Part shown: positions 7,961-15,869 of the stretch, one piece after another
Layout: each line of letters starts with the position of its first letter
How positions within the stretch are numbered: position 1 is the stretch's first letter
From: Gemmatimonadota bacterium
GTDB lineage: Bacteria; Gemmatimonadota; Gemmatimonadetes; Gemmatimonadales; GWC2-71-9
Reading direction: 5' to 3'
NCBI GenBank assembly: GCA_003221085.1
Contig: QHUD01000193.1
Coordinates: forward strand, 1 to 31,085
Length of the DNA: 31,085 nt
Notes under the pieces: generated by a model
The model's input: the letters and a program-made list of their open reading frames with translations, nothing else
The model's database searches: none
Told to the model about the DNA's origin: nothing
Position numbers and translations under genes: made by a program

Positions 7961-9604
7961 GTGTCTTTGAAATGGTCGATCGCTTTAGCACTGCTGTCGT
8001 TCGGCTGCGCCAGCGCGCCAGGGCCCGGCGGCACGCCGGCGACGCTAGCTGCTCCCCTCCCGGCGGTGAGCACCGCCGCGATGGACGCGCACCTGAAATA
8101 CCTCGCCGATGACCTGCTCGAGGGTCGCGCGCCGGCGACCCGCGGCGGCCGGTTGGCCACGAAGTACATCGCGGCCCAATTCGAGGCGCTCGGCCTCGAG
8201 CCCGCGGGTAGCGACGGATCGTACTTCCAACCGGTGGCGCTCGTGGGCATGACGCCGCACCCCTCGCTCGTGTGGGGCAAGGCCGGCACGACGCGCCAGC
8301 TCAGCTATCTCGATGACTTCCTGGCCTGGGCGGAGCGGCCGGAGAGCCACATCGTCGCCGACGGCGAAGTCGTGTTCGTCGGCTACGGCATCGCGGCGGA
8401 CGAGTGGCGGTGGGACGACTACAAGGAGACGGACGTTCGCGGCAAGGTCCTGCTGATGCTCGTGAACGACCCCGGGATCCAGGACACGACCATCTTCAAC
8501 GGGCGCGCCCTGACGTACTATGGCCGTTGGACGTACAAGCTCGAAGAGGCGGCGCGGCGCGGTGCGCTGGGCGCGATTCTGCTCCACACCACCGAGAGCG
8601 CGACGTACGGATGGGACGTGGTGCGCGGCTCCTGGTCGGTGGAGCAATTCAAGCTCGACCGGCCGGCCCCGCAGAGCATCACGTTCGCCGCATGGGTGAC
8701 CCGCGACGCCGCTCAGGCCGCCCTCACCCGCGCGGGCCTCAACCTCGATTCGCTTACCCGGGCGGCGGCGCGCCGCGACTTCCGCCCTGTGGCGACCGGG
8801 ATCAATGTCGCGGTCGAGATCACGAGCGCGCTGCGTCACGTTCGCTCGGAGAACGTCGTGGCCCGGATCCCGGGGGCTGACCCGGCGCTCGCGCGCCAGG
8901 CGGTGTTGTTCACGGCGCACTGGGACCACAAGGGGATCGGTCCGGTCGCGAACGGCGACTCGATTTACAACGGCGCGGAGGACAACGCTTCGGGCGTCAC
9001 GGCAATGCTAGCCGCCGCCGAGGGGCTAGCCCAGGTGCAGCCCCGTCTCCGGCGCACGCTGTTGTTCATCGCGACCACGGCCGAGGAGAGTGGCTTACTC
9101 GGCAGCGAGGCGTACACGCGCGACCCCCTCGTCCCGCTCGAACAGACGGCGGCGGTGATCAATCTCGACGTCGCTAACGTCCGCGGGGCGACCCGCGACA
9201 TCGACGCGCTCGGCGTGGAGCGCTCCACCCTCGGGAAGGTGTTCAGCGCGGCGGCCGCTGCGGAATCGCTGGCGGTGGTGCACGAGCCCGACGTGCGCGG
9301 CTCGTTCTATCGGTCGGACCACTTTCCATTTTCCAGGGCCGGCGTGCCGGCGTTGTCGATCGAGCCTGGCAAAGACTTCATCGGTCGACCGGCCGGCTGG
9401 GGTGCCCAGGAGGCCGCGCGCTACAACCGCGAGCGCTACCATCAGCCGGGCGACGAGTACCGCCCGACGTTCACCTATGCGGGAATGGCGCAGGAAGTGC
9501 GCGTCGCGCTGCGAGTCGCCTTGGCAGTGGCGAACGCGCCAGCGATGCCGCGGTGGCTTCCCAACTCGGAGTTCCAGCGACCAGCAGGACGCTCGGTTCC
9601 CTGA
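7961..9604 (+). CDS. M28-family metallopeptidase with PA domain, exported lipoprotein-like
   Basis: The N terminus MSLKWSIALALLSFGC is a signal sequence ending in a cysteine at 16 (lipobox SFGC, not ideal), so a periplasmic lipoprotein is likely. Residues about 130-260 correspond to a protease-associated (PA) insert. The M28 zinc core follows, with ligands His320 (TAHWDH), Asp341 (AEDNASG), Glu375/Glu376 (TAEESG), Asp403 (NLDVAN) and His454 (SDHFPF). The whole set of co-catalytic two-zinc ligands is present, so an active aminopeptidase or carboxypeptidase is expected. The GTG start at 7961 has GAGGAG about 10 nt upstream, inside the end of the propeller gene. Length (547 residues) is normal for PA-containing M28 enzymes. 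The exact peptide specificity cannot be read from sequence. Confidence 0.9.
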   Translation: MSLKWSIALALLSFGCASAPGPGGTPATLAAPLPAVSTAAMDAHLKYLADDLLEGRAPATRGGRLATKYIAAQFEALGLEPAGSDGSYFQPVALVGMTPHPSLVWGKAGTTRQLSYLDDFLAWAERPESHIVADGEVVFVGYGIAADEWRWDDYKETDVRGKVLLMLVNDPGIQDTTIFNGRALTYYGRWTYKLEEAARRGALGAILLHTTESATYGWDVVRGSWSVEQFKLDRPAPQSITFAAWVTRDAAQAALTRAGLNLDSLTRAAARRDFRPVATGINVAVEITSALRHVRSENVVARIPGADPALARQAVLFTAHWDHKGIGPVANGDSIYNGAEDNASGVTAMLAAAEGLAQVQPRLRRTLLFIATTAEESGLLGSEAYTRDPLVPLEQTAAVINLDVANVRGATRDIDALGVERSTLGKVFSAAAAAESLAVVHEPDVRGSFYRSDHFPFSRAGVPALSIEPGKDFIGRPAGWGAQEAARYNRERYHQPGDEYRPTFTYAGMAQEVRVALRVALAVANAPAMPRWLPNSEFQRPAGRSVP

Positions 9605-9605
9605 G

Positions 9606-9619
9606 TGCAATATATTGCA
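9606..9619. promoter_or_regulatory. Perfect 14-bp palindrome TGCAATATATTGCA, candidate operator
   Basis: This perfect AT-rich palindrome starts one base after the stop codon of the M28 gene and lies 116 nt before the likely start of the next gene. Such AT-rich symmetry is rare in this GC-rich sequence. It contains TATATT, which could also act as a -10 box. The protein that would bind it is unknown. Confidence 0.4.
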
Positions 9620-9735
9620 TGACGCGTAATGTGCTGTGAAGAAGAACGTCCGTGCCTCTGGCCTATTGGAAGGGACGCACATAAGTTTGCGCCCGCCTTT
9701 CGGCAGTCGCACCTCCCGCACTCCGGAGTAGGCAC

Positions 9736-10875
9736 CTGGAACTCCCCGCATCGCATCGGCTGCCGCTGTCCTGGTTGGTCGAGGCGGCGAGCCCGCCGAT
9801 CGTGTATCGAGCCTATGGCGAAGTCGTGCCGGAGGCCGAGCGGGACCCGGCGCGCCTCGAGGCATTGCGCCAGGCGGTGTTGCACTACAAGCCGGCCCAA
9901 GCGATCGCTCGCAAGCAGAAGGCTACGGGACTGTGGGGCGGGAACCTGCTCGCGCCCGTAGCCTCGAAAGCATTCGGCTGGACCGAGCCCGGCACGGTCT
10001 ACCAGTACCGTCGCCTGCTCGAACTGGGGTGGCCGCCTGGGGACCGGGTGTTTCGCAACGCCGACCGGTTCCTGTTTCAGCTGTTGTCGCGCATCGAGCC
10101 CGACGATCCCGACCGAACAGTCGCCCAGCGCGCCCTCGAGCTGCTGGTCGAGTTCCAAAGAGCTGCCAAGACCGATCCGGGGCTGGGGCGCTGGGCGCGG
10201 CGCATGGGCCGGGAGGGCGCGGCATGCGCCCTGGCGCGTGGTGGGCACAGCGACGACCCGCGAGTGCGCGGCACGGCGCACACCATCGCCAGCAACATCT
10301 CGCAGTACCTACGCAGCGAGCTGGCCGCGAACCCCTTCAAGAAGGCGCAGGGGAAGACGGTGCTCGATCCTCAGGCCTGCCCCCCGACCATCTTTGCCGT
10401 CGAGATGCTCGCGTTCCTGCCCCCTGTGCAGCGGGAGCGGGCCGGGTTCATCGAGCGCCTAGGGAACTACTTCTCCTCGCCAGCGCCGCGACGGGCGTTC
10501 TTCATCCTCGCCGGCAAAAAGCTCCTGAAGCCGATGTTCGAGCTCCTCGGCGACCCGATGCGCTCCGACGCCCAAGGCCATGTCAGCGACGTCCCGTTCG
10601 CGCTCTACTGGATCGAGCTCCTGGCTCGCCTCGGTCTGGTGCGCCGGATTCCGAGCGCCAGCCGAGTGCTTGCGCGTCTGTTCAACGAGTGCGACGAGCG
10701 GGGGATCTGGAGCCCGAAGAGCCTGCGCGCCATGCCGAAGGCGTCGAGCCCCCTCACGGCGCACTACTTCCCGCTCGAGGGACCGGGGAAGAGCCCGGCG
10801 CAGCGGCAAACAGACGCAACGTTCCGCTTGGGCCTCATCGCCCGGTTGATAGGGCTTCCGGTCGAGATCCTCTAG
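9736..10875 (+). CDS. Conserved-looking hypothetical protein, unknown function
   Basis: I do not recognise this protein. It has no signal peptide and no obvious membrane segment. It is rich in predicted helices, with many Leu/Ala/Arg pairs, which suggests a soluble, mostly alpha-helical cytoplasmic protein. Striking segments are ATGLWGGNLLAP, GWTEPGTVYQYRRLLELGWPP and PKASSPLTAHYFPLEGPGK. The pattern of repeated helix pairs could fit an alpha/alpha barrel or HEAT-like solenoid, but this is only an impression. Start choice is uncertain. The only ATG/GTG/TTG in frame is TTG 9775, without a Shine-Dalgarno. CTG 9736 has GGAG at 9725-9728 (7-nt spacing) and gives 379 residues (MELPASHRLPLSWLVEAAS...). 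Coding is supported by its length and codon pattern. It precedes the TrmB-like regulator by 56 nt. Confidence 0.72.
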   Translation: MELPASHRLPLSWLVEAASPPIVYRAYGEVVPEAERDPARLEALRQAVLHYKPAQAIARKQKATGLWGGNLLAPVASKAFGWTEPGTVYQYRRLLELGWPPGDRVFRNADRFLFQLLSRIEPDDPDRTVAQRALELLVEFQRAAKTDPGLGRWARRMGREGAACALARGGHSDDPRVRGTAHTIASNISQYLRSELAANPFKKAQGKTVLDPQACPPTIFAVEMLAFLPPVQRERAGFIERLGNYFSSPAPRRAFFILAGKKLLKPMFELLGDPMRSDAQGHVSDVPFALYWIELLARLGLVRRIPSASRVLARLFNECDERGIWSPKSLRAMPKASSPLTAHYFPLEGPGKSPAQRQTDATFRLGLIARLIGLPVEIL

Positions 10876-10906
10876 CAGTTCCCCCTTGCAGCCGCGCGCT
10901 TGTTTA

Positions 10907-10928
10907 CGTAGTAGTAATCGCTACTACG
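10907..10928. promoter_or_regulatory. Inverted repeat CGTAGTAG-N6-CTACTACG, likely operator of the TrmB-like gene
   Basis: Two perfect 8-nt arms separated by 6 nt end only 3 nt before the ATG at 10932. The repeat fills the place expected for the -10 region and transcription start. TTGCAG (10886-10891) could be the -35, 17 nt upstream of TAGTAG within the left arm. A dimeric regulator bound here would block transcription, which suggests autoregulation by the gene product. The binding protein is inferred from position. Confidence 0.6.
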
Positions 10929-10931
10929 CAC

Positions 10932-11600
10932 ATGACCAGCGAGATCGATCTCACGCCTTTTGGGTTCACGGCCACGGAGTCGCAGGCGTACGCCGCGCTG
11001 CTCCGGCTCGGTCCGTCTACCGGGTACGCCGTTGCCCACGCCACGCGCGTGGCGCGCGTCAACACCTATGGCGCTCTTGAGGGCCTGGTCGGCCGCACCG
11101 CCGCGCTGCGGCTCCCGGGGCGTCCCGCCCGCTACCGGGCGACTGACCCGGCGGCGCTCATTGCCCAGCTCGCCGCGCAGCAGGGCGAAGCCCTCGACCG
11201 CCTCAGCCGGTCCCTGCGCGACGCGGCCAATCCCTCCGAGCCGGAAACCCGGACCGTCACGGGGGCGCGCGCCGTCGCCAACCTGATCATGCAGGTCGTG
11301 GCCCGGGCCGAGCGGCGGGTGGAGGGCGTGCTATCGGCCGAGCTGCTCCGCCCAACACTGCCCGCCTGGCGCCGCGCCAAGGAGCGCGCGGCGCTCGAGC
11401 TGCGAGTCGCGGGTGACGCACCCCCGGAGGCGCGTCCCATCGTCCGCGGGACTGTACCGGTGGACCTGCCCACCGTATTACTGATCGACGAAGTTCAAGC
11501 GGTCGCGGTAACTGGGAGCGGCGAGACAGCGGCGGGCATGTGGAGCTCGCATCCGGCCGTCGCCGCTCTGGCCGGCGCGTGGATCCGCGGGCTCGCGTGA
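10932..11600 (+). CDS. TrmB-like transcriptional regulator
   Basis: The first 75 residues form a winged helix-turn-helix of the TrmB type: LTPFGFTATESQAYAALLRLGPSTGYAVAHATRVARVNTYGAL matches the pattern in which a helix starting with FT..E.kaY is followed by the recognition helix. The wing is GRPARYRATDP. A short helical linker (75-110) follows, then an effector-binding part with elements seen in TrmB proteins (ARAVANLIMQVVARAERRV, LLRPTLPAWRRAKERAALELRVA, VLLIDEVQAVAV). At 222 residues it is close to the family's short members. The ATG at 10932 is fixed by the position of the domain and by the operator just upstream. Its stop overlaps the start of the lipoprotein hydrolase gene by 4 nt (GTGA), so both are probably one transcription unit. 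Classical TrmB proteins sense sugars; the ligand here is unknown. Confidence 0.75.
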   Translation: MTSEIDLTPFGFTATESQAYAALLRLGPSTGYAVAHATRVARVNTYGALEGLVGRTAALRLPGRPARYRATDPAALIAQLAAQQGEALDRLSRSLRDAANPSEPETRTVTGARAVANLIMQVVARAERRVEGVLSAELLRPTLPAWRRAKERAALELRVAGDAPPEARPIVRGTVPVDLPTVLLIDEVQAVAVTGSGETAAGMWSSHPAVAALAGAWIRGLA

Positions 11601-12529
11601 GGCGGCTGCTCATGTTCGTTGCCGCCCTCGGCGCTTGCCGAGCGCCCGCCTTACCTGACGCCCAGCTGTTTCCCGCCGGGACGCAGTTTAACGCCCGCTA
11701 CCTCCAGGTCGAGGGAACGAAGATCCGCTACATCGACGCCGGGCGTGGTCCGCCGGTCGTGCTCCTGCACGGCCTCGGCGCCTCGATGTACGCCTGGCGC
11801 AAGAATCTCGCGGCCGTGGCGGGGGCGGGTTTTCGCGTGATCGCGTTCGACAACCGTGGCTTCGGTCTTTCCGACAAGCCGCCGGCCCCCTACGACAACG
11901 CCGCGTACGCCCGCCTCGCGATCGGTCTCATGGACTCGCTCGGCCTCTCAGATGCCGTGCTCGTCGGGCACTCCATGGGCGGCGCCATCGCCGCCGAGGT
12001 CGCCATCGACTATCCGCAACGTGTGCGGGGGCTGGTCCTAGTGGGCTCGGCCGGGCTGGGCGCCCGGGAGCCCCTGCTGTTCCGGGTAGCGCGGTGGCCT
12101 GTGCTCGGACCGGCCGTACTCGCGTTCCGTGGCCGGGGCTTCACTGCCCGACTGCTCAAGGCCACGTACTTCGATCCGACCAAGGTGACGGAGGCCGACG
12201 TGGATCAGTATTACGCTCCCGTCGCCCAACCCATCTACGGCCGAGCGCTGCGGGGTGTCCTCCGGCAGTTCCACTTCGACGGCCTGGAGGGCCGGCTCGA
12301 CAAGATCCTCGCTCCGACGGTCGTGTTGTGGGGAGAAGAGGACCGCTGGGTCCCCCTTGGAGTTGGCCGGGCCCTCGCCGCCGGGATCACGCGCTCGGCG
12401 TTCGTCAGCGTGCCACGCGCAGGTCACTCTGTTCAGGAGGAAGCGCCGGACGAAGTGAACCATCTGCTTATCAAGTTTTTGAGGGACGGGCTGCCGCGCG
12501 TCCCGCAGGATCTGGCGCTCGGTCGCTAG
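11597..12529 (+). CDS. Alpha/beta-hydrolase fold lipoprotein
   Basis: The GTG at 11597 overlaps the upstream stop codon (GTGA), implying translational coupling to the regulator. From this start the protein begins MRRLLMFVAALGAC, a short signal peptide with a good lipobox (LGAC, Cys14), so it is a lipoprotein facing the periplasm. The mature part is a complete alpha/beta hydrolase: HGLG (58-61) forms the oxyanion region, GHSMGG (124-129) holds the nucleophile Ser126, and Asp249 (WGEEDRW) and His277 (AGHS) complete the triad. The cap region lies about 150-235. The ester, lactone or haloalkane-type substrate cannot be predicted. Its pairing with a TrmB-like regulator suggests that expression responds to a small molecule. 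The total of 310 residues is normal for the family. Confidence 0.88.
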   Translation: MRRLLMFVAALGACRAPALPDAQLFPAGTQFNARYLQVEGTKIRYIDAGRGPPVVLLHGLGASMYAWRKNLAAVAGAGFRVIAFDNRGFGLSDKPPAPYDNAAYARLAIGLMDSLGLSDAVLVGHSMGGAIAAEVAIDYPQRVRGLVLVGSAGLGAREPLLFRVARWPVLGPAVLAFRGRGFTARLLKATYFDPTKVTEADVDQYYAPVAQPIYGRALRGVLRQFHFDGLEGRLDKILAPTVVLWGEEDRWVPLGVGRALAAGITRSAFVSVPRAGHSVQEEAPDEVNHLLIKFLRDGLPRVPQDLALGR

Positions 12530-12534
12530 GGCAG

Positions 12535-12540
12535 TATATT
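12535..12540 (+). promoter_or_regulatory. Candidate -10 box TATATT for the TetR gene
   Basis: TATATT matches five of six -10 consensus bases and lies 6 nt past the end of the hydrolase gene. It is directly upstream of the TetR operator candidate. The -35 position falls inside the hydrolase gene and shows no clear consensus. Confidence 0.45.
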
Positions 12541-12542
12541 CT

Positions 12543-12560
12543 CTCAACCGATTGGTTGAG
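12543..12560. promoter_or_regulatory. 18-bp near-perfect palindrome CTCAACCGATTGGTTGAG, likely TetR operator
   Basis: Eight of nine base pairs are symmetric; only one pair near the centre mismatches. The site sits just after a -10-like TATATT, over the expected transcription start. Its right arm supplies the GAGG (12557-12560 region) that can serve as ribosome binding site for the TetR gene. Size and symmetry are typical for operators bound by TetR-family dimers, so autorepression is inferred. Confidence 0.6.
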
Positions 12561-12570
12561 GAAATGAATT

Positions 12571-13164
12571 CTGAGGCCTAAGCTCAGCAATACCAGAGCA
12601 TTACGAATCATCGCGGCAGCCCGCGAGGAGTTCTCTCGTCGCGGGTTCGACGGAGCTCGCGTGGACCAGATCGCACGCCGCGCCGGGGTGAACAAGCAGC
12701 TGCTGTTTTACTATTTCCACTCGAAGCGCGGACTGTTCACCGCGGTACTCGCCCGCGGCGCAGCCGAGCTGGAGCAGGCCCTCGCCGACCTCCCCGTCGA
12801 GGGCGACCGCCCCCTCGACCGAATTCGCGTGACTTTGGGCGCTCAGTTCGACTTCCTCGCCGCGCATCCCGACCTCGTCACGCTGCTGACGCAGGCCGGT
12901 CGGTCCGAGGCGCGGCCCTTTGCCCCTGCGATCAAGCGGCTGGTGGTGCTCCTGGCCGAGGGCCAGGGCCGGGGTCAGGTCCGCGACGATCTCGACCCGC
13001 ACCTGGCTGCCGCGCAAGCGCTGGTGCTGATGGTAGCATATCTCGGCCTCGAGTCGTTGATCGCTGCGAGCGCGCCGCCCCTGGGTGTCGACGAGCCGGC
13101 GCTACGCGAGCGCTGGAAGGAGGCGGCCGTGCGACTGGTGCTGGACGGGATAGCGGCGCACTAG
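12571..13164 (+). CDS. TetR/AcrR-family transcriptional regulator
   Basis: The N-terminal TetR DNA-binding domain is clear: RIIAAAREEFSRRGFDGARVDQIARRAGVNKQLLFYYFHSKRGLF, followed by a helical ligand-binding domain to residue 197. The first ordinary start codon in frame (GTG 12661) would cut the HTH in half and cannot be right. The frame is open from 12568. ATT 12568 and CTG 12571 lie 6-10 nt after the GAGG in the operator and give the expected N terminus RPKLSNTRALRIIAAA. I chose CTG. An ATG at 12564 lies in another frame and stops after five codons; removing one base near 12573 would join it to the TetR frame, so a 1-base error is an alternative. The ligand and targets are unknown. It probably represses itself. 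Confidence 0.85.
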   Translation: MRPKLSNTRALRIIAAAREEFSRRGFDGARVDQIARRAGVNKQLLFYYFHSKRGLFTAVLARGAAELEQALADLPVEGDRPLDRIRVTLGAQFDFLAAHPDLVTLLTQAGRSEARPFAPAIKRLVVLLAEGQGRGQVRDDLDPHLAAAQALVLMVAYLGLESLIAASAPPLGVDEPALRERWKEAAVRLVLDGIAAH

Positions 13165-13177
13165 CAGGCGGTCGCGG

Positions 13178-15730
13178 CTACCAGTTGATCCAGTACGACG
13201 CCTTCATGAGAAACGTGTTGTTGGGATGCAGCTCGAACAGGTCCTGGAAATCGCCCTTGATCGAGCGTGGCCCCATCGCCGGGGCGAAGTCCTGACGTCC
13301 CTGCGTCCACACGACGAACAGGGTCGAGCCGGGGCGGTACTCCCAGCGTAAGACCGTCGTCGAATTGAACGCCTTGAAGTTGAACCCACCTGGGCTGGCG
13401 GCGTATGGCTTGTAGCGATCGTCGAATACGGCGGCGTTCGGGTCGGCAAGCTCGCGGAAGCTCGAGAGGGTGCCCTTGCTGACGAACGGCTGCGCATACA
13501 ACTGGAAGGTGAGCGTAGGCGAGAGCGTGTAGTCCACCCGGCCTGTGAGCGATACCTCTTTCTGGTTCAGATGCGCGAACGTGTAGTGGGTCGCGAACGG
13601 GGGGGTCGTGTCGCTGATGACACCGCGCGGCTGGACGTCCTTCACGTTGTGCGCGGCGCTCAGGGTCAGCGTCGTTCGGAACTGGGATGCGACGCGAAAC
13701 GCGACTTGGACGTTGCCGTTGAACCTCTCGGACCGGCCCGCGTCACCGCGCCAGTAGCCGAACCACACGTACGGTGTGAACGCCGGGCGCTCATCACCGT
13801 CCACCTCCGCATTGACAGACAGGTAGGGATCGACGCGCACGGCCGGCCCGCCGCGCGTGCAGTCGCGATCGCAGAATGTCGCGCCGAGCTGGCCGGCCGT
13901 CACGCCCCCGTGCACCCACCAGCGGTTGTTCAACTGGGCGTGCACATTCGTGTTGGCGGCACGCTCCACGGCCGTGCCCGCTGCTGTCCAGAATTGCCAC
14001 CAATTGAAGTTCCAGAACGCGGTCTGATAGAACGAGCTGGGGTGCCGTGACTGAAACGCAAACCACGTGTTCCAGCTCTGCTGGTCCGCCTGCCGGAGGA
14101 AGCCGAGATCATTCAGCTCGAAGCCCTGGGAGCGACGCTGGTAACTGGTCTCGAAGCGGGTGATTCCACCGCCCACCTTCCCGAATTTGAGCTCTTCGGC
14201 GTCGCCCGCCAGCGACGTCGTGGTCGGATCGTAGCCCACCCCGGCGCCGGGCCGTTGGTAGTAGTGCACCGGGTCGAGCTGGGTCGCGGCGATCGCGGAG
14301 GGAGTCCCGGCGACGGTGCTCAGGTCGAGCGAGCCGGAGATCTGGTAATGAGCCCGCAGGAAGCGGTGGCGGAAATCGACCGCCCCCACATACGCGCGCC
14401 GACGCAGCACGCTCTCCGTTCGTTGGTCGAGGTTTCGGTTCACCGCCGTCAGCATGATCCCGATTCCGCTCTCCCCGTTGTGAAAGTCTTGTTGCCCACG
14501 CACCACCGCATAGTTCGTCGTGGGCTCCGCGGTGCTGTCGAGCGTCCCCCCGGCGCGTTGGGTGATCGCGTCCAGCACGCCGATCGTCTGCCCACCCGGG
14601 AGGCGGCCGGTCAGCTTCGCCGCGCCGTAGATGGTGGTCGCGGTCGGCGCTTCGGGGTCGCCGAAGCCGAGCTGCGGCGCGCGCCCGATCCGCCGCGAGT
14701 AGAACAGGCCCTCGCCGGTGCTGCAGTCGTTCACCGCGCTGCAATTCACGTCGAACCGAAAGATCCCCGCCCCCTGGACGAAGAAGGGGCGGCGTTCTTG
14801 AAAGAACGTCTCGAACGCAGTCAGGTTGAGTACCGCCGGATCCGCCTCGACCTGTCCAAAATCAGGGTTGACCGTCGCATCGAGCGTGAGGCTCGGCGTG
14901 AACCCGTACTTCAAGTCGGCGCCGCCCGTGATCTTTTGAGCGCGGTCAAAGGCGCCTCCGGTCGGCACGGACACGTTCTTCGTCACCACGTACGGCGCGA
15001 TCTCGGGCCGGCGCGGCGAAGGCAGTCCGTCGAGACCAACCAACTCGCCGAGCTGAGACGAGATCCCCGCCTGGGAGCCCCGGTAGACGGGCCAGCTGAC
15101 CCGCTCGGAGTAGCGCTGGATGTCACGCCACACCGCGAACCCGAATGTGTTCGTGGCCCCGGGGACGTAGCGCAGCTGTGAGAGCGGGATGCGGAACTCG
15201 GCGGTCCACCCGAGCGAGTCGACCTGCGTGCCGACGTCCCATACCGCGTCCCAGGCGTCGTCCTCCTGGCTGTCATTGTACATCGCGTAGTCACGCTTTA
15301 CGCCGGCCGGGTTGACGGCGAACTCGAAACCGGAGCGCCGGTCGTGATACGAGTCCACCATGATCTTCAGCTGATCGGTCGCGGCCCGCACGTCCCGGCG
15401 CGCGAGCAGCTTGAGAATGCTATCGGGATGCGGGTCGAAGGCGCGGATGAAGACGTAGAAGTAGCGGTCGTCGTAGGCGACCTTCGCTTCGGTGGCGAAT
15501 CGGGGGTTGCCGTCCTCTTTCGGTTGGAACTCCCGGAATTGCGTGATCGGGGGCGCCTTGCGCCAGACCTCGTCCTCATCCCGACCATCGATCACGACCG
15601 GGGTGGCGGCCCGCACGGCGCTCGCCCTCGTGGCAGTGGAGGGTGGGGGCACCACGCCTCCGCCCGCGCCGGGCGGCGGGGCGGAGGTGGCGGTTTGCAG
15701 GACGATCGCGAGTAGGACGACAACCGGCAT
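13178..15730 (-). CDS. DUF5916 outer-membrane beta-barrel protein with CBM9-like N-terminal domain
   Basis: A signal peptide (MPVVVLLAIVLQTATSA) precedes a carbohydrate-binding family 9-like beta-sandwich at about 40-230. Its marks are PVVIDGRDEDEVWRKAPPI, YDDRYFYVFIRAFDP, GWTAEFRIPLSQLRY and FGFAVWRDIQR. Residues about 235-850 are the DUF5916 part, with TLDATVNPDFGQVEADPAVLNLTAFETFFQERRPFF, and continue as an amphipathic beta-barrel. The chain ends in aromatic SYWINW, as expected for recognition by the outer-membrane assembly machinery. DUF5916 proteins are common in Bacteroidota and Gemmatimonadota and have no proven function; sugar or peptide handling at the outer membrane is a guess. It has no TonB plug domain. 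The convergent TetR stop is 13 nt away. Confidence 0.86.
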   Translation of the reverse strand: MPVVVLLAIVLQTATSAPPPGAGGGVVPPPSTATRASAVRAATPVVIDGRDEDEVWRKAPPITQFREFQPKEDGNPRFATEAKVAYDDRYFYVFIRAFDPHPDSILKLLARRDVRAATDQLKIMVDSYHDRRSGFEFAVNPAGVKRDYAMYNDSQEDDAWDAVWDVGTQVDSLGWTAEFRIPLSQLRYVPGATNTFGFAVWRDIQRYSERVSWPVYRGSQAGISSQLGELVGLDGLPSPRRPEIAPYVVTKNVSVPTGGAFDRAQKITGGADLKYGFTPSLTLDATVNPDFGQVEADPAVLNLTAFETFFQERRPFFVQGAGIFRFDVNCSAVNDCSTGEGLFYSRRIGRAPQLGFGDPEAPTATTIYGAAKLTGRLPGGQTIGVLDAITQRAGGTLDSTAEPTTNYAVVRGQQDFHNGESGIGIMLTAVNRNLDQRTESVLRRRAYVGAVDFRHRFLRAHYQISGSLDLSTVAGTPSAIAATQLDPVHYYQRPGAGVGYDPTTTSLAGDAEELKFGKVGGGITRFETSYQRRSQGFELNDLGFLRQADQQSWNTWFAFQSRHPSSFYQTAFWNFNWWQFWTAAGTAVERAANTNVHAQLNNRWWVHGGVTAGQLGATFCDRDCTRGGPAVRVDPYLSVNAEVDGDERPAFTPYVWFGYWRGDAGRSERFNGNVQVAFRVASQFRTTLTLSAAHNVKDVQPRGVISDTTPPFATHYTFAHLNQKEVSLTGRVDYTLSPTLTFQLYAQPFVSKGTLSSFRELADPNAAVFDDRYKPYAASPGGFNFKAFNSTTVLRWEYRPGSTLFVVWTQGRQDFAPAMGPRSIKGDFQDLFELHPNNTFLMKASYWINW

Positions 15731-15822
15731 GACGGGAGCCCCGTGACCTGGTCGGACCGTTAGACAGGTCGTACGGGGAAAGGGTTGGGTAGGTTCCGGC
15801 CGTCACGGGAACCGAACAAGAC

Positions 15823-15852
15823 GAGCCCCCGAGGGGAATCCCCCGGGGCCTC
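15823..15852 (-). terminator. Candidate hairpin terminator after lon
   Basis: About 18 nt past the lon stop codon, a GC-rich imperfect hairpin can form (arms GAGGCCCCGGGGG and CCCCTCGGGGGCTC, loop around ATT), followed by GTCTTGTTC. The T-run is weak, so termination may be partial. This is the only convincing stem in a gene-end position in the window. Confidence 0.45.
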
Positions 15853-15869
15853 GCCCCACTTCCGAACGC

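Noticed and set aside
9629..9961. Open frame starting with ATG 9629 before the 379-residue protein
   Set aside because: It overlaps the conserved-looking frame, is Arg/Cys-rich and has no ribosome site. It is a shadow frame.
15740..15809. Inverted repeat CCCGTGAC ... GTCACGGG upstream of the DUF5916 gene
   Set aside because: The arms are 54 nt apart and GC-rich, so chance is likely. No promoter alignment supports an operator.
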